Of a stretch of DNA of 64,000 nt, positions 34,711-47,819 are shown piece after piece. Every line of letters begins with the position of its first letter. Position 1 is the first letter of the stretch. The DNA comes from Parascedosporium putredinis. Taxonomy: Eukaryota > Ascomycota > Sordariomycetes > Microascales > Microascaceae. The translations under genes and the position numbers were made by a program. The notes beneath the pieces were generated by a model. That model saw only the letters and a program-made list of their open reading frames with translations. It made no database searches and was not told where the DNA came from. The stretch spans positions 1,116,001 through 1,180,000 of the forward strand of contig CASHTG010000015.1 in the NCBI GenBank assembly GCA_949357655.1, in the 5' to 3' direction.

Positions 34711-37700
34711 AGGAGGGCCCCATGAACTACTATTGAGAACCTGAAGCCTGGGATTGGAAGGGGTACAAGTATTTGAGAAGATCGATGCCAGGTTGTCTGC
34801 TCAGAAATGTACCGAGGAGTGAGAAGATTTGCTCTGAAGGAGTTGGGTTACAAGTTTTACGGAGTAGAAACATGAGCTCAGATCCATTGTTCGTCATTGT
34901 ACAAGTCGAACAGAGAGCGATATGTTCACTACACTGCTTTCTCAAACATCCATCGAATTCTTCCTTGTGAGAGGCACCACTAGACGGATGTGTCGGCTCC
35001 CTCAGTCTGGTTGAAAACTGTTCGGACGCAGGCGGAACTCGATCAACGGCCTGATCGCCACAATGTGCCGTACACGTTAGAAATCGCATTATTCCCGCTT
35101 CCCACCGTCGGCCGTCTCACATCATATTTTCCACCTTTGGTGCATGGAAGAATGGGAGAAGGGTGGGATAATTTCGAGTTTTGTTCCATCCAGACCTTCT
35201 GTTGCCTCAGGTCTTGCCGTTGGTTGGAAGAGAGATTGGACGAAACCGTTATCGATGTACTACAATAAATGTGTTATCCGTTCCAAGTAATGAACGTCCC
35301 TTCATCGAACGGAGCCAAAAATGGATGCTTGCCTGTACTTCGGAGGATCGATGTGGAAGAAGAGACGTGCCAAGGATAACGGGAGAAAAAGAGAACTTTG
35401 AAAGGACCCCGCCAACAACTTTTGTCGCACTGTCGCAAATCGAATGGTCAATCAAAATATTTTGGGAAATTGGGGGTTGGTACAGGAGGGATTACGTATA
35501 GGACATGCAACATTGAACTGCTGGAGTTGATTGGTGCCCCGTCATCTGACCACTCACCCTCCACCGCCTTTGGACCGTAATATTGATCAATTGGTGGCAG
35601 ATTGACCGCATCTCCAAGGCGCCAAAGGAATTGACCTATTATCCCCAAAGTACCGAGGTATTGAGATTAAGTACTGTGGAAGCGATAAACAGACATGAAA
35701 TCTGCGTGGTTGGCCTCCTTCCTTGTCCTAGCTTCAGACGGCGAGAAAACAATACAATCCCATGCCACAGGTTGCAAGGTAGATTTGTGTGTCCTGTTGA
35801 TGAATTGGATATCTTCTAACCTCAGACGAACGAATAAATGAAGAGTATCATGTCCTGCCGAGAGGGCTTCTGCCGGGGACAGAAAGAATGAGCGTTTCGC
35901 TGAAGGCCAGCGCGGGAGAGTCTCAACACAGCACTGGTTGGGCTGAGCTGTTCCTCCGGTGCTCCTAACCAGAAAGGTATTAACGTGTGTGGGCAAATAG
36001 GAGCAGGTATCCTCAGCAGAAACAGACGACTCGGCCAAATGAAGGTGATAGGGCGAGGGCGGCCGTGAAGGGAGAGGATCTGGCCCGCGCGTGCCACATG
36101 ATTTGGTAGGGAGTTCGGCGCCCTCCATTCAGCAATGGCCTATTATTATTGAAGGGGAGGGGAGGAAAAAAAAAGAAAAAAGACTCAGTGGCATCAGCCT
36201 GTTGACGCCAAGGGCAACACGCTCCACCTTTGCCGGCATTGCCCCGTTCTCCTGGACATCGGAGTTTCGCCTTGGCCTGTGTGTATTATTGTTATTTTTA
36301 TACGAAAAAGAAAGAAAAGAAAAAAAGAAAAAGAAACCCCCGACCTCTCACTGGTTTCTTTTGGTTGCAAAGAAGGCGATTTCAGGGTTTGTCTTCAAAG
36401 TAGACAAGAAGATGATGACCTGCCATCGGCTGGCTCGGCTTTCAGTGGCTTCATTGACCCGAGATCCTGAGAGTCATTGAACAGAATAATCTTCAGTGAT
36501 TGAATATATGGTTTCTCGGGATACTTTGTTTAGTTCAAAGTGCACATGTCTAAATGTAATGAGAAGTGACACATTGGTGATGTTGTTGTCGCGAGGATGA
36601 ACTGGGGCGAGCCATTTGGGTGAGGCCTGGAAGAATTAATGCAAGGACAACTGAGGATCCAAGGGATCGGATTCGTTCGCCCCCTTTAAGCCTTTCGCGC
36701 CACGCCCACCAGCCCATCTTCTGTAAAATTTGCCGCTACTTTTTCGTGAAGGGAGCTATGTCCACACCCCATCGAAACCTGATCCACGTTCAATTGACCG
36801 GGTTGCTTGTTTTGACCCACCCATTCTCGCCCTAGCGCCCTCGAAGAAGTCTCGAATTGGGAATAGTTTTGACAGTCGATGAAAATGGAGATGAACACTG
36901 GCTGGCCAGCCGCCCAGGAAGTGGGTGGTCTGCTCTGTTCTGCTCGAATTCAAGTTATGATGGGGGCGCTGGAGAACGGACTTCCACAACTGGAAGCAAG
37001 GTGGAATCTTTACCGGAGAAAGTTGGGAGTAATTAAACACACTACTTTGAGATGTTGGTTGTTTAAAGAACATAGGAAGAAACGAGATACAGGTGCACTA
37101 GCCCTCAGACACCTCTGACAAGCAATCCACCCCAACCTCATCTGGGGAAGCACCACCAAAACATAATTTCTCCATCCGACCCGTGCTCTTATCCGTCTTC
37201 GGAAGGGAAACGGGGATCGGTTCTCCTCGAAGCTGTGCACACCCCTTCCACGAGAAACAAAGTCATGGTGACGTTTCTCCCTGGAAAGGCAATATTCTAC
37301 ATACACATACCTCGGTACACTGGACTAATAAGCGGGAGCGACTTCTAGGGGTTAATGGTGTACTTTCTTGGTGGCTCCTGCCTGCAAGGGAATTGTCTGC
37401 CTGCACTGATCATGTTGGAGGAAGGCGCGGAGGCCGAGGAGTGATACCTCGTCACCTCAGCACACCATGGTATTTGCCAGGGTGGGAAATCGGAGGGTGG
37501 AGGGCGAATTTGGTCTGCTGTTGACCCAAAATCGCGCGACCCACCTTCACTGGTGACTAAGTTATTTTGAGGAGTTCTTCATCAAATTTCGTGTCTCCAG
37601 TGTGGGAACGTCTGGTGAAAGTACACCTGAGAAACGGGCGGACGGAACGGTGCAAGCGGTACTGGAAAAGGGGGTACCTCGTACATCTTGCCTCGTACTT

Positions 37701-37859
37701 AGGTACTCCGCCCTCGTTTGTGAACCCACTTCCTGTTCGAAAATCCGCCTGTACCAGTACGCCTCCTCCTCCCTGAGTCCTGGGCCAAAATTTGCTGTAA
37801 CCATCTGCATGGTGGTCAGGGCACTGGCTCCACCCACCACTGTCGGTTTCCTGCTTCAT

Positions 37860-38806
37860 TTCCTTTTTCTACTCCATCCCTCCCGAGCCCTTGATATTCT
37901 TCTTCTCCCTTCACCCTCCGATCCGTCCTCTCTCCGAAACTCCAACCGAATCCGCCTTCTCACGACAAACATCGTCATTGTTCGTCGACGACTCTTTGAC
38001 CGTCTTGACGTCTTTGGCATCTGGATTCAGGTTTCCTTCCCTCGACCGAGCAGAAGACGAGAATTGCGAGTTGATCAAGCATCTTGGTTGAACAAACTCT
38101 TTTTCTTTTTCCGCCGGTTATCAGAAAACACCGGTCGTCCGTGGAGCGGTCATTCAACACGTCAAGGAACATCAACACCGCCCTTCACTGTGCACCCACG
38201 GAGGCCGATACTATTGCCCTTGTACTTCTTTCGATTTCTCTTTCCACTGTCTTTCAAACACATAGCTCGCCCTAGGTTGTTGACAACAGTCCGCCACCTT
38301 CGAATTATTTGCTAGCGAGCATTTCCTGGTTTTCGACACGACTTTTTTCTTTTTCTTCCCCGATCACCTTTGACGAGAGGAGACTGTAGATTTCCTACCG
38401 CAAACTCCTACGAGAACCCCGAATACGATACGACTTTCTTTTCTACATTTTCTTTCTATTTGTACACCCGTTCATTTGTCGGGAGTTCGACCAGTTGTTG
38501 CGTTTTTGATCGGTCGATAAACACGAACAGACGACTTCGTGTGTAGTTGTCTGAGTTACTACGAAGCACCTTGGGTGGCCATTTCGCATTTCCAGAGTCA
38601 TACTATACTTGGAAACCATAGAGACGACATTGTTGATGGCGACCATTTGCCATTAGAACCCGTTAACCCACCACCCCGATTGTCGGCCTGTGGCCTTGGA
38701 AACATCGAAGTTCTTCCCGCTTCAGCCACTGAGTAAGGTGCCTCCTCAAGGTACCTCATCGACATCTCTCGCATCCCTGCACGAAGTCTGACCAATTATT
38801 TCCATC
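37860..38806 (+). promoter_or_regulatory. Long pyrimidine-rich upstream region of the cyclin gene
   Basis: About 900 bases dominated by TTTC, CTTC and CCTTC-like words with several short upstream ATGs, ending at the cyclin ATG at 38807. This composition is typical of fungal promoters and long leaders. A long 5' UTR with upstream reading frames would fit a tightly regulated cyclin. The transcript start cannot be located by eye. Confidence 0.45.
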
Positions 38807-39794
38807 ATGCCTGGCGGCGTGTGTGCGGTTCTTGACTATGAGGTGGACGCTATGGCGGAGTATGTAGCGGAAATGTCCATGCGAGTGGTTTCCCCGAAAC
38901 CACGGTCTCCTCGGCTTTCCGAAAGTTCGTCACGCAGATCCTCACCTCAACTCGTCTTCCTAGCACCACCATTCTCCTCGGTCTCAACTATTTGGCCAAG
39001 CGTGTAAACACTTGCAAATCGCAGGGTCCCTTCAAGGCCACCGAAGGACAGGTTTGGCGACTACTCACGGTTTCGCTGCTGCTGGGCAGCAAGTTCCTCG
39101 ACGACAACACGTTCCAGAACAGGTCGTGGTCCGAGGTCAGCGGCATTGCTGTATCTGAGTTGAATGCTTTGGAAACGGAATGGCTCGCCTCCTGTCACTG
39201 GCAGCTCTATGTCAACCTAGACAAGAGCAACGACTACCAGGCCTGGCTTGACAACTGGAAGGAGTGGCTTGCTACTAAGAAGCGAGCTGCTCACCTTTCT
39301 AGCCAACGCCTGGCTACGCTCAGCCCTATCCAGACTACGTTCGTTCGCCCCAACGATATTCCCTCGCCTCCGTACGTCTCGACGCGTCCTGCCATCTTGG
39401 GCGCCGTCGACATGTCCCGATACGCCACAAAGGAGTACCCTCAAAGGCAGACTTACCATGGGCAGGACACCATGTGGATGCACTCTCAGTACAGGCCAGG
39501 CCCTCAGGCTCCCATCACCCCGCCCGACTCCGGTTATTCGACTCCCGATTACGTCTCGTCGGCGACCTCGGCTAATGGGCGCTACCAAGACTGGTTCGCC
39601 CAGGCTGCGATGCAGTACCATGCCTATCACCAGACCCCGGCCACAACCCGTACTACGCACGTCACCATGGGCATGGCCACTATCCTTACTGGGATCCGGC
39701 GATCGTGGAGTGCAATTGCCCCCACTGCCCAGCTCCGGTGGTGAAACAGCCCTATTACGTCCAACACGGCTACACTCAGCCTGTGATGGGCTAA
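38807..39794 (+). CDS. Cyclin of the Pcl/Clg1 type
   Basis: Cyclin-box protein, probable partner of a Pho85-type cyclin-dependent kinase. 329 residues, no intron. The start MPGGVCAVLDYEVDAMAEYV leads into the cyclin box: FRKFVTQILTSTRLPSTTIL, LGLNYLAKRVN, VWRLLTVSLLLGSKFLDDNT, WSEVSGIAVSELNALETEWL. The run SKFLDDNTFQNRSW is characteristic of Pcl-like cyclins. NDYQAWLDNWKEWLATKKR follows, then a Pro/Tyr-rich tail ending in a Cys-containing segment (VECNCPHCPAP) and GYTQPVMG. One C is missing in each of two runs, 38892-38895 (MRVVSP to ETTVSSAF) and 39635-39638 (HQTP to GHNPYYA). It is nearest to Clg1-like cyclins, but the exact subfamily is not settled, so no symbol is given. Confidence 0.85.
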
Positions 39795-42589
39795 ATAGAT
39801 TCCACATGGCATCATTTTTTGTCCCCTCTCTTTCTTCTCTTCACTGCAAATCCCCGGTTTATGATCAAACATTCGGCACCAGACCCAGCTTGGGCGTGGC
39901 CATTTTCATGTCTACATTACATTGATTTATTACTTTTCCCGCCCCCTCTTCAACGTTACACTTTTTCTTTTTCTTTTTCTCTATCCTGGCATACCCGGAA
40001 CGATATACACTTTGCATGGTCTGATACCCACATTCTCGGCCCTGTGGAAGCGATAGCGCGCGAAGCCAAGCAACAACTCATGTGGCGGCCTCGTTGTCAA
40101 AACGAGCCTCCCTGAGACATCTCGCGACGCCTGCTCCAACAACCATAGGCTCCCGTTTTCCTTTTTCTTTTTCTTTTCATTTGCCTCGGCTGTCACGGGA
40201 GCTACCATGTGAACCCAAAAATCGACGACACGACCTTTCGATACTTTGCTACCGGTTTTCTTTATCTTTTCATTCGTGGTATACGGCATTCACTCCATCA
40301 CTCGGCGCTTTCCCCTCGGAGTTTTCTATTTTGACGAAATCATTGCACTGGACTCGGTGTCCTCGATAGACTGGTTTTCTGAGTTTCTTTTAATCCTGTT
40401 CTCTCACCACATTCGAACCAGCGCTTCTACTTGGGCTAAGGTTTTATTCCATCCATCCTAGCCTCACGGAGACTCACTGCATCCAATGCCAAACTTAGGC
40501 CAGCTGGCGGCTTGGATATGAAAGAAGTTGAACAATCACGTCTAGGTGGTGACGGTGCAACACCCCACTCGCATGCGAGTATAACACGGTTCGACTTGTC
40601 TTCCAAAGACGGCCGCTTGAAGTGAGAACTGTCGACTACCTCCTTTCTCAATGTTGTGCATCCTCCGCGCCGGTTTATAGCATCGGCAGCCGGATTAATG
40701 CGAACCTGGACTCGATCCTCGGCTTGGACATTTTCAGGAACATCATCGGCAGTAGTATGCGGAAGCCTCGTGGACCAGGCATGCAATCATCACTCAACAG
40801 CTATTTGGAGCTACTGGACAACATCTAAAAGTTTTGTTACCCACTTTCAATTTTCTTTTTTTTTTTGTTTTCTTCTTTTTACGACATCAAGTGGTACAAA
40901 ACATGGGCGCGGAGAATACCGTATATTCATCCTTATTGAGCTTGGCGTAACTGTTATTAATTTTTATCTTGTCTCTTTTCTTACACTTCACATTTTATAC
41001 ATTATTCAGGTTCATCTAGGGGATTTTTAGCATCACGAGGCTGCTCGATGCATTTGAATTGGGTGGGAAAATTTGGGTTATCTTTGGGCTGGTTCGAATC
41101 TTTTGTTCACTCCGATATCTTGGCCTGTTTCCTCCCCCAAGCATGAAGGCTGGACTCCTGCCTCGCGTGGTGGCTTCGGCGATAGTTTCCAAACGAAACA
41201 CTCGTCTCGATATTCAAGGCAGGCTTTTGCCATGCTGTGAACTCTGGTCACTTCTCGCTCGGGGGCGTGGTTTCAAAAGCAGTTGATCACTATACGGAAA
41301 CAGGACTTATTAGTTCCCTTTGTGTTATTTGCTCCTTTCTTACATTTTTCTTCATTCTACAACTCATCTCTTATCTGCTTAGGATTGGGATGGTATGGGG
41401 TTTAATACGGGAATCCTTTTGAGTTTGTTCGGATTTTATCTCACATCTCGGTGTTTTTCTTCTGCTCTTCTCGATATGGAGCCCGGGATGGGCACTCTCG
41501 ATGGCTCGCGTCAATCCACGCCTCGCTCTCCCCTCCTTAACTCAGGAAATGGTTATTACGCATAGAGGCAGTGGGGGTTTCTTGCGCTGCAGTCCTTATC
41601 AAGGGCAGGGTTCCGGTATGATTCGGGGTTGTCTGAGAGTCTAGTTCGCGCAGATGGACTTGAAAGCCTCAAGCTGTTGGCTTAACTCGAGATGTTACGG
41701 CAGCAGCCAAACCACCATCCTGCCCTCTAGTCGGGGGTATAGCATTCAAGAAGAGATATAAATACATTTAAAGGCTATTCCCTCATCGGGAAGCGTACTT
41801 TGCGATTCGATTCAATCTTGACATTTCTTTCCTCCTTTGAATGCTGTTAATTTTGAGGTCTACTAGCCGTAGTCTTCGTTACATCTAGTTGCATCCATCA
41901 AGCTCTTCTTGGAACTATATATGAGCTGGTGCTCTGTGTGAGCTCTGTATGGTGAGTCTGGGGAGTCTGGGGGAGTGGGGTGGGCAGGATGGTAACCTGT
42001 ATCTGAGACTCCTCTAACCTCCAGTCTCTCTTCCGACTAGATATGGATCCATTGATTCAATTGATCCATTAGTTGATCAATGATCTGCTGGATTGACAGT
42101 GATTGTCTAGTTGGTGGCTTCATTCTTGTTAAGAAGGAGTTGTATTAGTTACAAGTAACGACAGGAGCCAGCTTCATGAACAAGATTTGAAGATTTAGTT
42201 CAGACCGACCCAACCCCTCCACCTCTTTTTTCTAATTTTTTTTTGACCAAGCGCCCACGGATGGAGTCACTGCCGCCCGCCGTACTTCTCCTGACCCCAT
42301 CCACTACTCACTTTAGGACGAGATAATCTACGCGTTGCGATATTCGCTTCGATCGAAGAGGACCGGCAGCACAAAACAGAGCTCGTGTAGTTTTGGCATC
42401 GAGGAGTGTGGCGACCACATTCCTTGTCGCCGAAACAGGGGTGGAAGGAGCAGCCACATCCCTCCAGGGGCTCTCTCTAAAAGCAATAGAAGCTGAAAAA
42501 GAAAAGAAAAACAAAAAGAGAAAAAAACCTCCTATTAGGTGCATTGAAAGAGAGGTGAGAGGTGAAGCAGCCTTGGAACAAGTTCTGAA
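39795..42589. other. Intergenic region
   Basis: No gene seen. 39800-40000 is CT-rich and probably the cyclin 3' UTR. 40845-40880 is T-rich. 42040-42085 has a cluster of overlapping GATCCATTGATTCAATTGATCC palindromes (TCAATTGA at 42057). The last ~300 bases are the FYV6 upstream region. Confidence 0.5.
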
Positions 42590-43479
42590 ATGACGTCGCG
42601 CTTTGTTTCCGGCGGCGCCATTGACTCTGCGAGCGGCGAGCGCATCGAAGGAGCGGCCCCCACAGACGGAGAGGCGGCTGTGGGTAAGAACAACGCCGAG
42701 TGGGAAGCGGTGCAGAAAGAAGTCGAGGAGACGAGGAAAAGGCGGGAAGAAGCGCGGAAATTGGAAGAATCCGGCGAGCAAAAGAGTTTGTTCGATATAC
42801 TCCAAGCGAACAAAGGTAAGAAAGAGATTCTTTCCTCAGTCGCACCTCGTTGGAACCCACCCTTCACCCCTTTTCCCCACGTCCTTCCCCTCCTTCTCCT
42901 TTTCCCCGGCTCTTCTACGCCCTTTTGGGGTATGATGGAGGGAGGAGCAGCCAAAAAGAAAAAAACTTTGCTGCTAACCTTGCATGATCAACAGCTGCCA
43001 AGCAGGCAGCCTTTGAAGAAAAGACCAAGATCCGGAACCAGTTCCGCGCCCTGGACGACGACGAGATAGAGTTTCTTGATGAAGTGCGTGCGTCGAAGAG
43101 GGCTGAGGAGGAGCGGCTGAAGAGGGAGACGGAGGAAGGGTTAAGGGCGTTTCGCCAAGCTCAGAAGGGCGGTCCGGGGGCGGATGCTCAGGAGGCTGAC
43201 GACGAAGACGGCGCCTTGGAGATTGGGGAGGACTGGGGAGTGGGTAGGAAGAGGAAGCGGATTAGAGAAAAGGACGGGGTTAAGGGCTTGAGGAGGAGGG
43301 TCAGCGGTTCGGACGAGGTACCCAAGAGTCAACGGGGCGGCCAGATATCGGAACCATCGACTGGGGAAGACACGCCAAAAGCGCCAGCCGAAGCTGAGAA
43401 GAAGAAACCTGAGGTGGCCGCGAAACCGAAACTTGGAGGCCTTGTGGATTATGGTTCGGATGATGAGGATGATGAGTAG
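42590..43479 (+). CDS. FYV6: FYV6 / FAM192A (NIP30) family protein
   Basis: Small charged nuclear protein of the NIP30/FAM192A family. Yeast Fyv6 acts in the second step of splicing, and human FAM192A (PSME3IP1) binds the PA28-gamma proteasome activator. 236 residues in two exons (42590-42815 and 42995-43479). The N-terminal domain is SRFVSGGAIDSAS, EWEAVQKEVEETRKRREE, KSLFDILQANK, AAKQAAFEEKTKIRNQFRAL and DDDEIEFLDEV, the family signature order. The C-terminal half is disordered, has a basic RKRKRIREKD patch and ends KLGGLVDYGSDDEDDE. Unlike most neighbours its frame is intact. It is convergent with TIM54, 290 bases apart. Confidence 0.88.
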
Positions 43480-43769
43480 TAGTGAATTAGAATAGGAGTC
43501 GTCTTCTCTATCGTGGATGGCCGCTATCCAAGTCTATATGCAGCTCCCATCAAACAACACAAATGCCTCCGTTCCACGCAACGGGGTAGAATCTATAGGT
43601 ACAAGTACATATGCGGGCCACCTGTCCATTCGCGCCCGCAACGATTTAGTGATTTTCCTAGCAACCCTCAAAACAAATCACAAATGATCTTCACCGGGCC
43701 AGTATTGTACAAAACCGCCGTAGCACAGCGGAAGCGCCCATATCACGGGCCACCGGAGTAGTAACTACC

Positions 43770-45283
43770 CTATTCGTCCGAGGTGTCTCCCACCTTAGGC
43801 TCCCAGTGCTTGCCCTGCCACTGGGAGGCGCCCCATCGGAAAAGTTGGCGGAAACTTCCCTTGATCCAGCCCTCAATCTCCTCCTCGGGGACCACGACTC
43901 CTTTTGCTATGGCTTCATGCTCAGAAAGAAGCTCAAACTTCCTCATCCGGGACATGATGCGAGGGTCCGTCACGATGGGGACGGGCCAGATCTTCTCCTT
44001 GGGGCGTTCGACCACGGTCTTGACAGCCTCATCGCCCGTCTTGTCCTTGTCCTCCTTCTCCTCCTTCCACACGCTCTTGACCCAATTACGCTCTTCATGC
44101 TCGAGGAGCTTGACCTGGGGGTACTCGCCTGAGCCGTCCTCTGGCCAATCGGCCGATACGGCGAAGCAAACGGCCGCAACTTCGCGGCCAATGCTGTCGG
44201 CTAGCTTGCGACGATTAAGGAACCATCCAAATCGCTTTGGGGTGCTGGTGAAGCCGAGGACGTGAGGAAATTCGACCGCCGCGGAGGGGCTGAATTCGTG
44301 GGGGATGTGAAACGGAAGGCCCGCACTCTCGTAGTCTGCCGTGGTATTATATGAGGGCGGCTGAGGAGGGCGTTTGGGCTTCTGTTCCTCGTCCTTCTTC
44401 TCCTCTTCTTTCTTCTCTTCCTCCTTCTGTGAATCACTGCTGATCGCTGGCGCGTTCTCCTCGCCCTGGCCGGTAGTAGGAGGAGTCAGATCATCCACCT
44501 TGACCGGAGTGATGGCTTCAGAGCTGGTGGGGGTCTCTGGAAGAGCGGGGGTCAAGGGGGCCTAGCCAACCCTCATGTAAGCCTCGAAGATACTCCTTCC
44601 AAGTGTGTCTGCCAACAACAAGGTCGCCCTTGATGCCTTCGTATTCGGCGATACCGCTTCGCTTCCTAGACTCCAAGATTGTTTTGTCATTCGTTGGAAG
44701 AATGTCTTCCTCGGGCCGCTCGTGCGCCTTCCTCTGCCGCCGTATATTTTCAGCCACTGCTGCTCTTACGTCGCCTTGCTGCCTTCCTTGAACAAAGTCC
44801 CAGTCGATGCCCGATGCACTTAGGATAGGCTTGACATATTCGATAAAGTGATCTTGTGTCACACGCAGGCCGTCGCCAGGGGGCTCTCGAGGAAGACGGT
44901 AATCTTTCGGGGCATCTGGTTGGGATTCCCGAGGGGTTCTTGGGCGAGGTGGGCGACGGCGCGCGTCCATTTTGCCGTAGCGCGGTTCTTCTCACGCTTA
45001 TCATAGATTATAGCGGCGGATAGACCAGTGGTGAGCGCCCAGAAGATCATCCAGTTGCGCGAGGGAAGCTTCTTAGGGAGCATGGGGATGCCCATCATCC
45101 GAAGAGCCGGGTTGCCCTGGGGGCGCGCTGTTTTCGCAGCGGCCGTGGGGGCGGTAGAAGGGCCATTCGCAGCAGCTGCTGTGGTCCCAGCGGCGCCAAC
45201 CTGATAAATGTCAGCAAAGTTTGAGGAAGAGTGTTCGGGCAGGGTTGGCCTACGGGCTCCGTGGGTGGCTTCACGTCGGCCAT
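43770..45283 (-). CDS. TIM54: TIM54, mitochondrial inner-membrane import subunit
   Basis: Subunit of the TIM22 complex, which inserts carrier proteins into the mitochondrial inner membrane. About 487 residues in two exons: 45283-45254 (10 codons) and 45200-43770, intron 53 nt with a GCTGAC branch site. An Ala-rich N-terminus leads to GNPALRMMGIPMLPKKLPSR, then one membrane segment (NWMIFWALTTGLSAAIIYD) and KREKNRATAKW. PPGDGLRVTQDHFIEYVKPI and DWDFVQGRQQGDVRAAVAE are strongly conserved in the family. A highly acidic Glu/Lys linker follows, then FHIPHEFSPSAAVEFPHVLG, TPKRFGWFLNRRKLA and WIKGSFRQLFRWGASQW. Frame breaks lie at the G-run 44879-44883 (one base missing) and near 44547-44575 (net two missing or one extra). 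Confidence 0.93.
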
Positions 45284-47819
45284 TGCTCGTGTGTGGTCGC
45301 CACAGAGGGCTTTGTAGCGCAAAATCGGGGGACCCTCAGCTATTCGAAGGCGAGGGCTTATTTGGGCCAAGATGAGTCAAAATGCAGGTATGCCGTGGTT
45401 CCAGTCCCTGTCAACGGTATGCTGTTGCAAGAATGGATCTTGGCTTCTAGGTTTCCCAACGCGAACAAAATTTCTCTCTGCATCCGACCACTTTCGCGCT
45501 TATCGGCAGCTTATCAGTCACAGCTGATAGCAGCCGTAAAAAGCGACGAGATTGAAAATTGATTGGTTATGTAATACATCTGCTTTTGGTTCCTGGACGG
45601 ACCCTTCAAATCAATGAACCCTGGCTTGCCTGGTAATTCCTTTCCTCTGTCGATGGCGGTTTAGTCGTAAATATCTTGCCCCGAAACTCCGCTTGTTCGC
45701 ATCTTGTTACGCGCTATTTTGCCGTTCCAGGACTTCTGCATCTAATTCTTGAAGTGTTCCTCACCGCCAAAGCGTGAAATGCGGCCGTTGAGTCTTTGGC
45801 AAGAGGGGTGGAAACACGACATGGCATAATAACCCGCTCTGTCGGTGTTTGACCACTCGACAACGGTGGACCAATGTCGTGCTAGGACGGCGCCGAGGAG
45901 CACAGAGCACTGCTTCGCAAAGGCATGGGAGAGGCATGCACCACCACACCGTCGACTATCGAACCCTTCTTGCGTGGCACACCTCTTTTGGCTGCTTCTA
46001 GCTCTGCTTCGACTCCGTTCTATGCATGTAACCTAATGATATCCGCTGGCTGACTTTCCGGGCACATGCCATGTGCGGTGAGGGTGGTTGTGTTGCCCTC
46101 CTCCCTACCGCCTTCAGCGGAGCCCTGCTCGCCTATCTCAAGGCGGATACGAGGTTAAAACCCTGCGAGACCGTGTGTTGAAAGACTAGCCAGCAGAGAT
46201 CCTCAATCAAGCCCGCCAGAATACCTGCTGCCAGTGGTGAGGTATTGGTTCAGTCTTTTATGCACCTACACAGGTCCCGCGAGAGAGGGGTTCAACTGTA
46301 CGCTGAGACTGGGCATACGGCCAATTCTGTCAACTTTTAGGAATTCAGTGTTATGTAGTACTAGCCCATTGTGTTTGATGGGTAATACACCTACTGTGTT
46401 CAGGGGTGACACTTAGTAAAGGCGTTTGGTGGTGGGCAATTCCTAAAACTCACGTCAACATGTACATCATTGATTCATTGCCGCAGGTTCGGTCATTAAT
46501 ATTCCTAAAAATGCTTAGGACCCCAGAAATGTAGTTGACAACAGGTTCCTAACGCTAAACGATTTATCTAGTGCTTAGTGGAGTAGCGATCTCCTGCGAG
46601 ACACTCGTGTATATAAAATGGGTCTCTTGAGGTTGTGGCATTAAGCTGCGTTTTGTCAGACCAACTCGGTTTCTTTCACTGTTCTCTGCATGTCCGTCTC
46701 CTCGTAAAACGGCTTTCTATCCTGGCCCACGGAGAACAATAGTGTTGCTGCTTCACCTTGTCTCGATCCTTGCGAACCACCTCGTCACCTTCGTTGATAT
46801 CAAGTCCATTTACAAAGTTAGTGGACAGGACAGCAGAATTAGCGCCACTAATCGGCAAGACTTTTTGCCCCTGACCGCCGCTTTCACGCCTCCCGAGTGG
46901 AGTTGAGGTGAGTGGCTGGCCCAATTGATCCTGTTCCTCCACTTGCTACTTTGCTCAGTCCAAAAATGCACTTGATCAAATCTGCACTCCACTCTCACCG
47001 CGACCACTGAGCTAATAGCAGTGCACACTCGACGTATTATGAGGCAGATCCTTCAAACGAGCCAGTCCGTCCATCGCTGTTGGCGCCTAACTCCCAGTGT
47101 GTGCGCGCAGACGGGGCACGCTCTGCCAGCATCACGGCCCGAGGGATCAGTATTCATCGGCTTCGATTACATGTAAACTTGGAACACAAGTACACGCCAG
47201 GTTGAGCTCGGTATAATAATCAAGATCGAGAAAGGCTTGGAAGTTTCAAGTATCTGTGTCCGTCCATCCAACCATCATCCGAGGCGAGACGAGTGGATTC
47301 GAGAGCGAAACAGGACTAACACCACAAATTCACCTCTCCCATTAATTCGCCTTGGACAATTTGGGCCACCGCCACAGCCTAGGTAGGAATACTCCCAGGA
47401 CCAGCAGCGGCAAGTCGTGCCCCATAAGAATACCCCAGTTATTTTTCTTTGTCTTCTGGGAGGAGTAAAAAAACGGGCCAACCGTCGTTGGACGGGGCGG
47501 AGACCAATTGTTTGACCCGCCTTCGGCCATTGGATGGAGATTGATTGCATCCGCTGCCACTCGTCTGCTCGTCTGCTCGTCCGCTCGTCCCCTTTGCCCC
47601 TTCAGCTTCAGGCTCAACCCCCTTTGGGGAAACAGTGGACCCTGCCTGTGCCTGTGCTTCATCCGCCGACCCACCCTGGTTCCTCGCCCCCTCCAAAAGC
47701 CTGTGTGCTCTGCTTTGTGCCCCTCGAAATCCACAGGTTCTCCTCTCCGCACGAGATAGTTCCCTCACAACACACCCCCATCATCGTGACGGCCAGACCG
47801 CAGAGCCAAAATAGCAAAA
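45284..47819. other. Divergent intergenic region, TIM54 / COT1
   Basis: 2.5 kb between divergent starts. No gene recognised. TACATGTA at 47168. 47560-47800 is CT-rich with an imperfect CTGCTCGT tandem (47567-47592), as expected of the COT1 leader. Confidence 0.5.
47567..47592 (+). repeat. Short imperfect tandem in COT1 upstream region
   Basis: Three copies of a CTGCTCGT-like octamer (the third copy CCGCTCGT) about 230 bases before the COT1 ATG. Confidence 0.6.

Larger units (their letters stand above)
28051..38806. other. 10.7-kb region without a recognisable gene
   Basis: All six frames were read and nothing matched a known family. The open frames are short, low-complexity or in conflict between strands. 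Contents seen: the RSC7 3' flank, poly-T/TTTTAA tract (32611-32666), GTT microsatellite (34689-34710), A-rich tracts near 36165 and 36300-36340, TCAATTGA at 36790, and a long CT-rich segment from about 37860 to 38800 that should be the promoter and leader of the cyclin gene. No long repeats or transposon protein remnants were seen. Long non-coding transcripts or genes broken into unreadable pieces by base losses cannot be excluded. Confidence 0.5.

Noticed and set aside
36160..36345. A-rich tracts that could be retroelement tails
   Set aside because: No target-site duplications, no upstream element body and no reverse-transcriptase fragments. They look like simple sequence.
37602..38315. 237-residue plus-strand reading before the cyclin gene
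   Set aside because: Its Phe/Leu/Pro/Ser-rich translation is what a CT-rich leader produces in any frame, with no domain or clear start.
41090..41105. GGTTCGAATC resembling a tRNA B box
   Set aside because: Flanking bases do not pair into a T-arm and no cloverleaf fits around it.
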